NCBI RefSeq assembly: GCF_001428565.1
Contig: NZ_LMIA01000010.1
Location: 306,305 to 370,304 of the forward strand
Length of the DNA: 64,000 nucleotides
Direction: 5' to 3'
From: Nocardioides sp. Root190
Lineage (GTDB): Bacteria; Actinomycetota; Actinomycetes; Propionibacteriales; Nocardioidaceae
In this document: positions 56,402-64,000 of the stretch, piece by piece
How the letters are laid out: each line of letters starts with the position of its first letter
Numbering within the stretch: the stretch's first letter is position 1
The notes under the pieces: model-generated
Seen by the model: only the letters and a program-made list of their open reading frames with translations
The model's database searches: none
Told to the model about the DNA's origin: nothing
Position numbers and translations under genes: made by a program

Positions 56402-57307
56402 GTGTTCCACCATCGCCTCCGGTCGGTGCTCCCCGCACTCCTGCTGATCGGCCTCGTCCTCACGCTCGTGTCACCGGGCCCTGCGGTCTCCGCGACCGTC
56501 CCCGCCCGGGCCGCGCAGTGCAAGGGCCACGTCGCCCTCACCTTCGACGACGGTCCTGCGGTGGGCACGACCCGCAAGCTGATCCGCATCCTTCAGCAGG
56601 AGGAGGTCCCCGCGACCTTCTTCGTCGTCGGCCGGCGGGTCCGGCAGCACCCGGAGCTGGTGCGCGAGATCGCCGCGGCCGGCTTCGAGATCGGCAACCA
56701 CTCCTGGTCCCACCAGCAGATGACCGCCCAGAGCGGCAAGCAGGTCCGCTGGACCCTGCACGCGACGAACCAGGCCCTCCTGAAGGCCGGTGTCACCCCG
56801 ACCCGGCTGATGCGACCGCCGTACGGCGCCATCGACGCCCGGGTGCGACGCGTGATCACCCAGGCCGGCTACGTGCCCGTGCTGTGGTCGGTCGACTCAC
56901 GGGACTGGGCGAACGGCTCGTCCCAGCAGATCGCACGCCGGATCCTGAACGGCCTGCGCCGGGGATCCAACGTCGTGCTCCAGCACGACGGGGTCGATCG
57001 CTCGGCGATCTCGGTCGGCGCGGTGCGCCAGGTGATCCGCGTGGCCAAGGCCCGTGGCTACTGCTTCGCCGCCCTCAACGCGAACGGCCGACCGGGAACG
57101 CCGGCGCCCGCGTCGGGGCCGACCCCGAGCAAGGTGGGTACCGACGCCAGACCGACGGCGATCCTGCACGAGTCACCCGTCGACAACGGCCTGTCCGCAC
57201 GCCAGCCGCAACTGCTGAGGGCGCCCTGGCGTCCCCGCACCACGGGGACCCTGCCGGGCTGGCAGAACCCGCGCCTGACCGACTGGTCGGCCTTCAGCGG
57301 GCCCTGA
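56402..57307 (+). CDS. Secreted polysaccharide deacetylase
   Basis: A 301-residue NodB-domain protein with a signal peptide (about residues 1-30, ending VSATVPARA). The NodB motifs are TFDDGPA, HSWSH and RPPYG, giving Asp and His metal ligands. It probably removes acetyl groups from peptidoglycan or another glycan. The last 70 residues are a Pro/Arg-rich extension. GTG 56402 follows CATGCT by six bases. Convergent with meaB, overlapping by 14 bases. Confidence 0.9.
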   Translation: MFHHRLRSVLPALLLIGLVLTLVSPGPAVSATVPARAAQCKGHVALTFDDGPAVGTTRKLIRILQQEEVPATFFVVGRRVRQHPELVREIAAAGFEIGNHSWSHQQMTAQSGKQVRWTLHATNQALLKAGVTPTRLMRPPYGAIDARVRRVITQAGYVPVLWSVDSRDWANGSSQQIARRILNGLRRGSNVVLQHDGVDRSAISVGAVRQVIRVAKARGYCFAALNANGRPGTPAPASGPTPSKVGTDARPTAILHESPVDNGLSARQPQLLRAPWRPRTTGTLPGWQNPRLTDWSAFSGP

Positions 57308-58280
57308 CGAGCTCGTCGGCCGCTGACCAGGGATCGATCTCCCCGGCGACGACGGCCACCGCGAGTACGTCCAGCCGGTCGCCCTCGTCGACCGAGCCCC
57401 ATCGACGCCGCAACGTCGTCAGGGCGAGGGTCTCGACCTCACTGCGGGCGCGGCGTACCCGGCGGCGTTCGAGCTCACCGCTCTCCCTGAGCCACGCCGC
57501 GTGCTCCTCCAACGCGTCGACCACGTCGGCGACGCCCTCCGAGGTCGAGGCGACCGTCTTGAGGACGGGCGGCTGCCAGGCCCCGTCACACCGCTCGGCG
57601 AGACCGAGCATCGCGCGCAGGTCCCGCCGGACCTTGTCCGCACCCTCGCGGTCGGACTTGTTGACGACGTACAGGTCGCCGATCTCCAGGATGCCCGCCT
57701 TCGCGGCCTGGATGCCGTCGCCCATGCCGGGCGCCAGGAGCACCATCGTCGAGTCGGCCTGGCCGGCCACCTCGACCTCGCTCTGGCCGACGCCGACGGT
57801 CTCGACGAGGACGTAGTCGAACCCGGCGGCGTCCAGGACCCGCAGGGCCTGGGGCGTGGTCCAGGCGAGTCCTCCGAGGTGGCCGCGTGCGGCCATCGAG
57901 CGGATGAAGACGCCGGGATCGAGAACGTGGTCACCCATCCGGATCCGGTCGCCCAGCAGGGCGCCGCCCGAGAAGGGTGAGGACGGGTCCACGGCGAGGA
58001 CGGCGACGCGCTGCTCGCGTCGGCGCAGCTCACCGATCAGTGCATTGGTCGAGGTGGACTTCCCGACACCGGGCGAGCCCGTGATGCCGACGATCCGCGC
58101 ATGGCCCGTGTGCGGGGCGAGCGCCCGCATCAGCTCCGGCAGGATCGGCGACTCGTCCTCGACCTGGGACACGAGACGACCGACCGAACGCGGGTCTCCC
58201 CCGCGGGCCCGGGCCACCAATTCAGGAACGGCCGCCGCGGTGACACCGCGGCGGCCGCCCTTGATGATTCCTTCTGGCAA
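57294..58280 (-). CDS. meaB: MeaB-type GTPase (methylmalonyl-CoA mutase chaperone)
   Basis: A G3E GTPase, up to 328 residues, that protects and loads acyl-CoA mutases. Walker A is GITGSPGVGKST; the base-binding NKSD lies in YVVNKSDREG; the VVETVGVGQSEVEVAG segment is typical. The start is uncertain: TTG 58280 includes the family-like VPELVARARGGDP, whereas TTG 58220 or GTG 58217 would begin after a perfect hairpin. It lies next to thiolase and an epimerase of the same pathway. Confidence 0.9.
   Translation of the reverse strand: MPEGIIKGGRRGVTAAAVPELVARARGGDPRSVGRLVSQVEDESPILPELMRALAPHTGHARIVGITGSPGVGKSTSTNALIGELRRREQRVAVLAVDPSSPFSGGALLGDRIRMGDHVLDPGVFIRSMAARGHLGGLAWTTPQALRVLDAAGFDYVLVETVGVGQSEVEVAGQADSTMVLLAPGMGDGIQAAKAGILEIGDLYVVNKSDREGADKVRRDLRAMLGLAERCDGAWQPPVLKTVASTSEGVADVVDALEEHAAWLRESGELERRRVRRARSEVETLALTTLRRRWGSVDEGDRLDVLAVAVVAGEIDPWSAADELVRAR
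58229..58257. terminator. Perfect 14-bp hairpin at the meaB 5' end
   Basis: CGGCCGCCGCGGTG pairs perfectly with its complement around a single A. On the minus strand it lies 43 bases beyond the thiolase stop, as a terminator would, yet also inside the apparent start of meaB. Confidence 0.65.
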
Positions 58281-58299
58281 AGCGGTTCGCTCAGCCAGA

Positions 58300-59499
<1,200 letters not shown>

Positions 59500-59639
59500 G
59501 CTTCCTCCGTGGACCTGACGTGAAGTGGAACGGCCTGAACCTCATCGACTGTACTCGGCGGTAGCCACGGCGAGCGAGGGGTCCAGTGTCCGGTCGGTGA
59601 GGCGCTCGTCACAGTCAGGACGCAGGCACAATGGGGTCC

Positions 59640-60095
59640 ATGAGCATCACTGACGGCGTCCCCGCGCACCTGTTCACGGCCATCGACCACGTCGGCATCG
59701 CTGTGCCCGACCTCGATGTGGCGATCGCGTTCTACCGGGACAATTTCGGCATGCACGTGGCGCACGAGGAGACCAACGAGGAGCAGGGTGTCCGCGAGGC
59801 GATGATCGCCGTCGGCGACACCGACTCCCGCATCCAGCTGCTCGCTCCCCTCGACGACAGCTCCACGATCGCCAAGTTCATCGACCGCAGCGGCCCGGGC
59901 CTCCAGCAGCTCGCCTACCGCGTCACCGACCTCGACCAGGTCTCCGCGATCCTGCGCGAGCGGGGCCTTCGCCTGCTCTACCCCGAAGCGAAGCGCGGCA
60001 CGGCCGACAGCCGGATCAACTTCGTCCACCCCAAGGACGCGGGCGGTGTGCTCGTCGAGCTCGTCGAGCCGGCCAAGGGCACTCCTGCGCACTGA
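59640..60095 (+). CDS. mce: Methylmalonyl-CoA epimerase
   Basis: A 151-residue glyoxalase-fold epimerase. AIDHVGIAVPDLDVAIAFY and the closing FVHPKDAGGVLVELVEP provide the metal ligands His and Glu. It interconverts methylmalonyl-CoA isomers in propionate metabolism. ATG 59631 is an in-frame alternative three codons upstream. Divergent from thiolase. Confidence 0.93.
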   Translation: MSITDGVPAHLFTAIDHVGIAVPDLDVAIAFYRDNFGMHVAHEETNEEQGVREAMIAVGDTDSRIQLLAPLDDSSTIAKFIDRSGPGLQQLAYRVTDLDQVSAILRERGLRLLYPEAKRGTADSRINFVHPKDAGGVLVELVEPAKGTPAH

Positions 60096-60103
60096 ATCCA
60101 CCG

Positions 60104-60219
60104 CGAAGTGCGCCAGTTTCTCCACCGAAGTGTCAGGTCTTCTCCGAGGTGGTGCGCCAGCGCATGGTCATCTCGATGGAGAAAACAACGCACTTCGGTG
60201 GAGAGAGACCCGCACTTCG
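60104..60219. repeat. Palindromic element copy C (CGAAGTGCG family)
   Basis: Two direct 22-base units on the left (CGAAGTGCG-ccagtttctcc form, then CGAAGTGTC-aggtcttctcc) and two inverted on the right. Arms pair imperfectly around a centre at about 60150-60170. The right end touches the pxpC stop codon and the left lies eight bases from the epimerase stop. Same family as 13202 and 21752. Confidence 0.9.
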
Positions 60220-61083
60220 TCACACCCAGCGGAACCCGAGCTCGTCCCCGGGCCGCAGCTGGGCCAGCCTGTCGGTGTCGGCGTCGATGACCACACCGAC
60301 CACGGGATAGCCGCCCGTGACCGGGTGATCCGGCCCGAACACGACCGGGCGACCGTCCGGTGACACCTGGATCGCGCCCCGCAGCGCGCCCTCGCTGGGC
60401 AGTTCGCCGCGTGCCGGCACCGGATCCAGACCCCCGCCCTCGAGCCGCAGGCCGACGCGGTCGCTGGACGAGCCGATCCGCCAGGTCGTGGTGACGAGGC
60501 GTTCGACGTCCCGGACCCAGCCGTCGCGCGGTCCACGCACCACGCGCAGGACCGGCCGGTCGTCGTACGACGCCGGGGGGACGGCGTCCACGAGCACCTC
60601 CCCCGTCGCGGCGTCCCCCAGCGCGAGCCGGTCGCCGGGCGCCAGCGGCGCCGGTCCCAGCTGGGCGAGCGTGTCGCGGGACCGGGAGCCGAGCACGGCG
60701 GCGACGGCCACGCCGCCCCTGATCGCGAGGAAGGAACGCAGTCCGCTCGCGGGCACGCCGAGGCGCAGGCGTTGCCCCGGCCGCAGCGTCAGCACCGCGC
60801 CGGACGGTTCGGGCCGACCGTCGAGGTGCAGTGGCGCAGGTGCACCGGTCACGCACACGGTCACGTGGACGGTCGCCTCGACCTCGAGCCCACCGAGGAC
60901 CACCTCCACCGCAGCCGCGCCCGGGGCGTTGCCCACCAACCTGTTCCCCAGCTCGTACGACGCCCGATCGGCCGCGCCGCCGACGCCCACCCCGATCGCG
61001 GCGTGGCCCGGGCGGCCCGCGTCCTGGACCAGGCACGGTCCGCCGCCGACCGCCCGCACCACCAGTCCCACCGGGGCGCTCAC
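60220..61083 (-). CDS. pxpC: 5-oxoprolinase subunit C
   Basis: A 287-residue protein of the biotin-dependent carboxyltransferase-like (KipA) family, PxpC. It opens VVRAVGGGPCLVQDAGRPGHA and contains FLAIRGGVAV and GGYPVVGVV. With PxpA and PxpB it hydrolyses 5-oxoproline to glutamate using ATP. GTG 61083 overlaps pxpB as GTGA. Confidence 0.93.
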   Translation of the reverse strand: MSAPVGLVVRAVGGGPCLVQDAGRPGHAAIGVGVGGAADRASYELGNRLVGNAPGAAAVEVVLGGLEVEATVHVTVCVTGAPAPLHLDGRPEPSGAVLTLRPGQRLRLGVPASGLRSFLAIRGGVAVAAVLGSRSRDTLAQLGPAPLAPGDRLALGDAATGEVLVDAVPPASYDDRPVLRVVRGPRDGWVRDVERLVTTTWRIGSSSDRVGLRLEGGGLDPVPARGELPSEGALRGAIQVSPDGRPVVFGPDHPVTGGYPVVGVVIDADTDRLAQLRPGDELGFRWV

Positions 61084-61712
61084 GGCACCTCCTCGAAGCG
61101 CACCGTCACACCGGCTCCGAGCAGTGCCGGCGGGTCGCGGTCGAGGTCCCAGAGCGCCCGGTCGGTGCGGCCGACGAGCTGCCAGCCGCCCGGCGAGGAC
61201 CTCGGGTAGATCCCGCTGAACTCCCCCGCCAGCCCCACGGCTCCTGCGGGCACGGTGGTGCGCGGCTGCTCGCGTCGCGGGACCTGCAGCCGGGGGTCGC
61301 CGCCGACCAGATAGGCGAAGCCGGGCGCGAAGCCGCCGAAGGCCACTCGCCACGGCGTCCCGGTGTGGGCCGCCACGACCTCCGCCTCGGTCAACCCCGT
61401 CAGCCCTGCGACCCGCTCGAGGTCCGGTCCGTCGTACCTGACCGGGATCACGACCTCCGCCGGCGGTGGTCCCTGATGACCGGGCGACTCGCCGCACATC
61501 AGGTCCTTCTCGTCCGGGACCACCGCCCGGAGGAGGTCGATGGGAACTCCCGCACGAGCCACCACGAGGACCGTGCGAGCCCCGGGGACGACGTCGGCGA
61601 CGAGCCCGGAAGTGGCCGGACCGGACCGGATCAGCGCCACGCACCGCACCACCGCGTCGGTGTCGGCGAGCTCGACGAGGAGCCCGCGGTCGCCGTACGG
61701 CAGCACCTTCAT
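61080..61712 (-). CDS. pxpB: 5-oxoprolinase subunit B
   Basis: A 210-residue KipI-like Pxp[13 protein letters not shown] at the start and [21 protein letters not shown] near residue 125. ATG 61712 overlaps the pxpA stop as ATGA. Confidence 0.94.
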   Translation of the reverse strand: MKVLPYGDRGLLVELADTDAVVRCVALIRSGPATSGLVADVVPGARTVLVVARAGVPIDLLRAVVPDEKDLMCGESPGHQGPPPAEVVIPVRYDGPDLERVAGLTGLTEAEVVAAHTGTPWRVAFGGFAPGFAYLVGGDPRLQVPRREQPRTTVPAGAVGLAGEFSGIYPRSSPGGWQLVGRTDRALWDLDRDPPALLGAGVTVRFEEVP

Positions 61713-62467
61713 CGGCCGACGAAGGGGGTGACCGCGATCCCCGCGGCCTCGAGCGCCACCCGGGTCGCCGCGGCCAGCTCGGGTGCTCCCGGCGAGTCGC
61801 CGTGCACGCAGAGCGAGCGCACCCCGCCCGACTGCGCCAGCCGGACCGCCTGCGCGGCCACCTCGGAGGGTTCGGTGAGCACTGCTCCCGGCTCGGAGCG
61901 CGGCACGAGTCCCCCGTCGGGGAGGTAGGCGCGATCGGCGAAGCCCTCGCCCACGGCCGGGAGTCCGGCCTCCTCGACGGCCCTGAGGAAGGAGGAGCCG
62001 GCGAGACCCAGGACCGGGAGTCCGCCGAAGGCAGCGACGGCGGCGATGACCGCCTGCGCCTGGGCCGGGTGGGCGCTCACCGCGTGGTACAGCGCGCCGT
62101 GGGGCTTGAGGTAGGCGACGCGACCGCCCGCCGACCGTGCGATCGCGTCGAGCGCACCGAGCTGGTAGAGCACGTCCGCCTCCAGCTCCGCCGGGGGTAC
62201 GTCGACGTACCGCCTGCCGAAGCCCGCCAGGTCGCGATAACCCACCTGGGCGCCGATGACGACGCCGTGCTGCACGGCGAGCGTGCACGTGCGCACGAGG
62301 GTGAGCGGATCACCCGCGTGGAACCCGCACGCGACGTTGGCGCTGGAGAGGTGCGGCAGGAGCGCTGCGTCGTCGCCGAGCTGCCATCGGCCGAAGGACT
62401 CACCGACGTCGGCGTTGAGGTCGACGCCACCCTCGTCCGTGGACGGGTGACCTGAATGCAACGTCAC
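61709..62467 (-). CDS. pxpA: 5-oxoprolinase subunit A
   Basis: A 252-residue LamB/YcsF family Pxp[14 protein letters not shown] and [12 protein letters not shown] are family hallmarks, with [10 protein letters not shown] near residue 100. GTG 62467. First gene of pxpABC, divergent from ccrA across a 182-base gap. Confidence 0.94.
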   Translation of the reverse strand: MTLHSGHPSTDEGGVDLNADVGESFGRWQLGDDAALLPHLSSANVACGFHAGDPLTLVRTCTLAVQHGVVIGAQVGYRDLAGFGRRYVDVPPAELEADVLYQLGALDAIARSAGGRVAYLKPHGALYHAVSAHPAQAQAVIAAVAAFGGLPVLGLAGSSFLRAVEEAGLPAVGEGFADRAYLPDGGLVPRSEPGAVLTEPSEVAAQAVRLAQSGGVRSLCVHGDSPGAPELAAATRVALEAAGIAVTPFVGR

Positions 62468-62480
62468 GGGACCTATGGTG

Positions 62481-62570
62481 ACCCATCGGTGCGCGGCCGG
62501 TCCGGGCCGGTGGACGCGCCGTGAATGAGACGCCTGTCACGAACCGGCCCCGAGAGGGTTACCGATGGGT
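62481..62570. promoter_or_regulatory. Inverted 10-base motif pair between pxpA and ccrA
   Basis: ACCCATCGGT (62481-62490) and its exact inverse ACCGATGGGT (62561-62570) lie 70 bases apart in the divergent gap. The second is inside TTACCGATGGGTAA, itself a short palindrome. A shared regulator or looping is possible. A small GTGCCC/GGGCAC hairpin (62602-62617) lies in the ccrA leader. Confidence 0.45.
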
Positions 62571-62649
62571 AATCTTCGGCCCGGCCGTATTGCCACCCCG
62601 TGTGCCCCAACGGGCACGTCCCGCAAGCCTTCCTAGGGAGACGACGACC

Positions 62650-63999
62650 GTGCAGCACATCCTCGATGCCATCCAGGCCGCCGAGTCCGGCGATGCCTCT
62701 TCGGTGGACTTCGCCAACCTCGACCTTCCCGAGTCCTACCGGGCCGTGACCGTCCACAAGGACGAGGTCGACATGTTCGAGGGCGTGGAGTCCCGCGACA
62801 AGGACCCCCGCAAGTCCCTGCACATCGACCAGGTCCCGCTCCCCGAGCTCGGCCCCGGCGAGGCCTTCGTGGCCGTCATGGCCTCCGCGATCAACTACAA
62901 CACCGTGTGGACCTCGATCTTCGAGCCCGTCTCCACCTTCGGCTTCCTCGAGCGCTACGGCCGCGAGTCCGACCTCGGCGCCCGCCACAACCTCGACTAC
63001 CACATCGTGGGCTCCGACCTGTCCGGCGTCGTGCTGGCCGTCGGCGCCGGCGTGACCAAGTGGAAGCCCGGCGACCGCGTCGTGGCCCACTGCCTCTCCG
63101 TCGAGCTCGAAGCACCCGACGGCCACAGCGACACGATGATGGACCCCTCCCAGCGCATCTGGGGCTTCGAGACCAACTTCGGTGGCCTCGCCGACGTCGC
63201 GATGGTCAAGGCCAACCAGCTCATGCCCAAGCCCGAGCACCTCACCTGGGAAGAAGCCGCCTCCCCCGGCCTGGTCAACTGCACCGCCTACCGCCAGCTC
63301 GTCTCCAAGAACGGCGGCAACATGAAGCAGGGCGACAACGTCCTGATCTGGGGCGCCTCCGGCGGCCTCGGCGGCTTCGCGACCCAGTACGCCCTCAACG
63401 GCGGCGCCAACCCCGTCTGCGTCGTCTCCAACGAGGAGAAGGCCCAGATCGTGCGCAACATGGGCGCCGAGATGGTCATCAACCGCTCCGAGCTCGCCCC
63501 CAAGTTCTGGAACGACGAGGGCACCAAGCAGAACCCCAAGGAGTGGCAGCGCTTCGGCAAGGCCATCCGCGAGCTCACCGGCGGCGAGGACATCGACATC
63601 GTCTTCGAGCACCCCGGCCGCGAGACCTTCGGCGCCTCCGTCTACGTCACCCGCAAGGGCGGCACCATCACCACCTGCGCCTCGACCACCGGCTTCATGC
63701 ACGAGTACGACAACCGCTACCTGTGGATGAACCTCAAGAAGATCATCTCCAGCCACTTCGCGAACTACCGCGAGTCCTGGGAGGCCAACCGCCTCATCGC
63801 CCAGGCCAAGATCCACCCCACCCTCTCGCGCACCTACAAGCTCGAGGACACCGGACAGGCCTCCCTCGACGTCCACCACAACAAGCACCAGGGCAAGGTC
63901 GGCGTCCTGTGCCTGTCCCCCGAAGAGGGCCTCGGCGTCAAGAACGCCGAGCTCCGCGCCCAGCACATCGACAAGATCAACCTCTTCCGCGGCATCTGA
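62650..63999 (+). CDS. ccrA: Crotonyl-CoA carboxylase/reductase
   Basis: A 449-residue MDR-family enzyme that reduces and carboxylates crotonyl-CoA to ethylmalonyl-CoA with NADPH and CO2. NYNTVWTSIFEP near residue 80, the NADPH segment LIWGASGGLGGFATQYA near residue 233 and the FEHPGRETFGASVYV region identify it. GTG 62650 has GGGAGA upstream. Codon third positions are almost all C or G with marked C preference, suggesting strong expression. The next gene lies beyond the window. Confidence 0.96.
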   Translation: MQHILDAIQAAESGDASSVDFANLDLPESYRAVTVHKDEVDMFEGVESRDKDPRKSLHIDQVPLPELGPGEAFVAVMASAINYNTVWTSIFEPVSTFGFLERYGRESDLGARHNLDYHIVGSDLSGVVLAVGAGVTKWKPGDRVVAHCLSVELEAPDGHSDTMMDPSQRIWGFETNFGGLADVAMVKANQLMPKPEHLTWEEAASPGLVNCTAYRQLVSKNGGNMKQGDNVLIWGASGGLGGFATQYALNGGANPVCVVSNEEKAQIVRNMGAEMVINRSELAPKFWNDEGTKQNPKEWQRFGKAIRELTGGEDIDIVFEHPGRETFGASVYVTRKGGTITTCASTTGFMHEYDNRYLWMNLKKIISSHFANYRESWEANRLIAQAKIHPTLSRTYKLEDTGQASLDVHHNKHQGKVGVLCLSPEEGLGVKNAELRAQHIDKINLFRGI

Positions 64000-64000
64000 G

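Noticed and set aside
54137..57816. Plus-strand open frames opposite rip1 and dxr
   Set aside because: They are frame shadows; only the polysaccharide deacetylase from GTG 56402 is real on this strand.

Overview
The window is about 70% G+C. It has dense, mostly overlapping genes, many GTG starts and many proteins known only from Actinomycetota: the CtaF oxidase subunit, a three-helix QcrA, a diheme QcrC, DUF3043, a short NusA, Rip1-type protease and DUF4439. Gene order repeatedly matches the mycobacterial backbone (trpD-ctaE-qcrCAB, ctaC-adoK-erpA, dapB-M16-pnp-rpsO-ribF-truB, rbfA-infB-ylxR-nusA-rimP-DUF4439-proS, GNAT-ispG-rip1-dxr). A member of Propionibacteriales, most likely Nocardioidaceae, fits best; this is inferred from gene content, not from a marker-gene comparison. 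No rRNA, tRNA, CRISPR array, transposase or prophage gene was recognised. No gene-free stretch exceeds 300 bases; the longest, 45067-45349, holds hairpins and a short palindrome.

Layout. 1-13.7 kb: the aerobic respiratory chain (CtaG-like assembly factor, ctaE-qcrCAB, ctaC-ctaD-ctaF) with an L,D-transpeptidase between its two halves. It is followed by a cysteine desulfurase/TusA-like pair, adenosine kinase and an ErpA-type Fe-S carrier. 13.8-25 kb: an alcohol dehydrogenase/DUF4334 operon behind a KstR-like operator, glycerate kinase, nadA, small metabolic genes, azlCD, dapB and a BCCT transporter. 25-44 kb: a cytidylyltransferase-aldo/keto reductase fusion with an SDR, then the long leftward information-processing block M16-pnp-rpsO and ribF-truB-rbfA-infB-ylxR-nusA-rimP, interrupted by two molybdoenzymes, arfB and an unknown membrane protein. 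44-57 kb: a Tat lipoprotein/DUF4439 pair, proS, an FAD amine-oxidase-like enzyme divergent from a TetR regulator, then the isoprenoid genes ispG and dxr around the site-2 protease gene. 57-64 kb: meaB, thiolase, methylmalonyl-CoA epimerase, pxpABC (5-oxoprolinase) and ccrA. These C4/C5 acyl-CoA genes suggest an ethylmalonyl-CoA or methylmalonyl-CoA route.

The most unusual non-coding signal is a family of large palindromes built from a roughly 22-base unit (CGAAGTGCG-n3-TTTCTCC). They lie at 13202-13298, 21752-21893 and 60104-60219. Each copy fills the space between two convergent genes and abuts the stop codon of at least one. Two other patterns recur: a TAnnnT hexamer 6-7 bases before the start codon of at least 14 genes, as expected for leaderless transcripts, and convergent gene pairs that share the 8-base palindrome TCAGCTGA as both stop codons.
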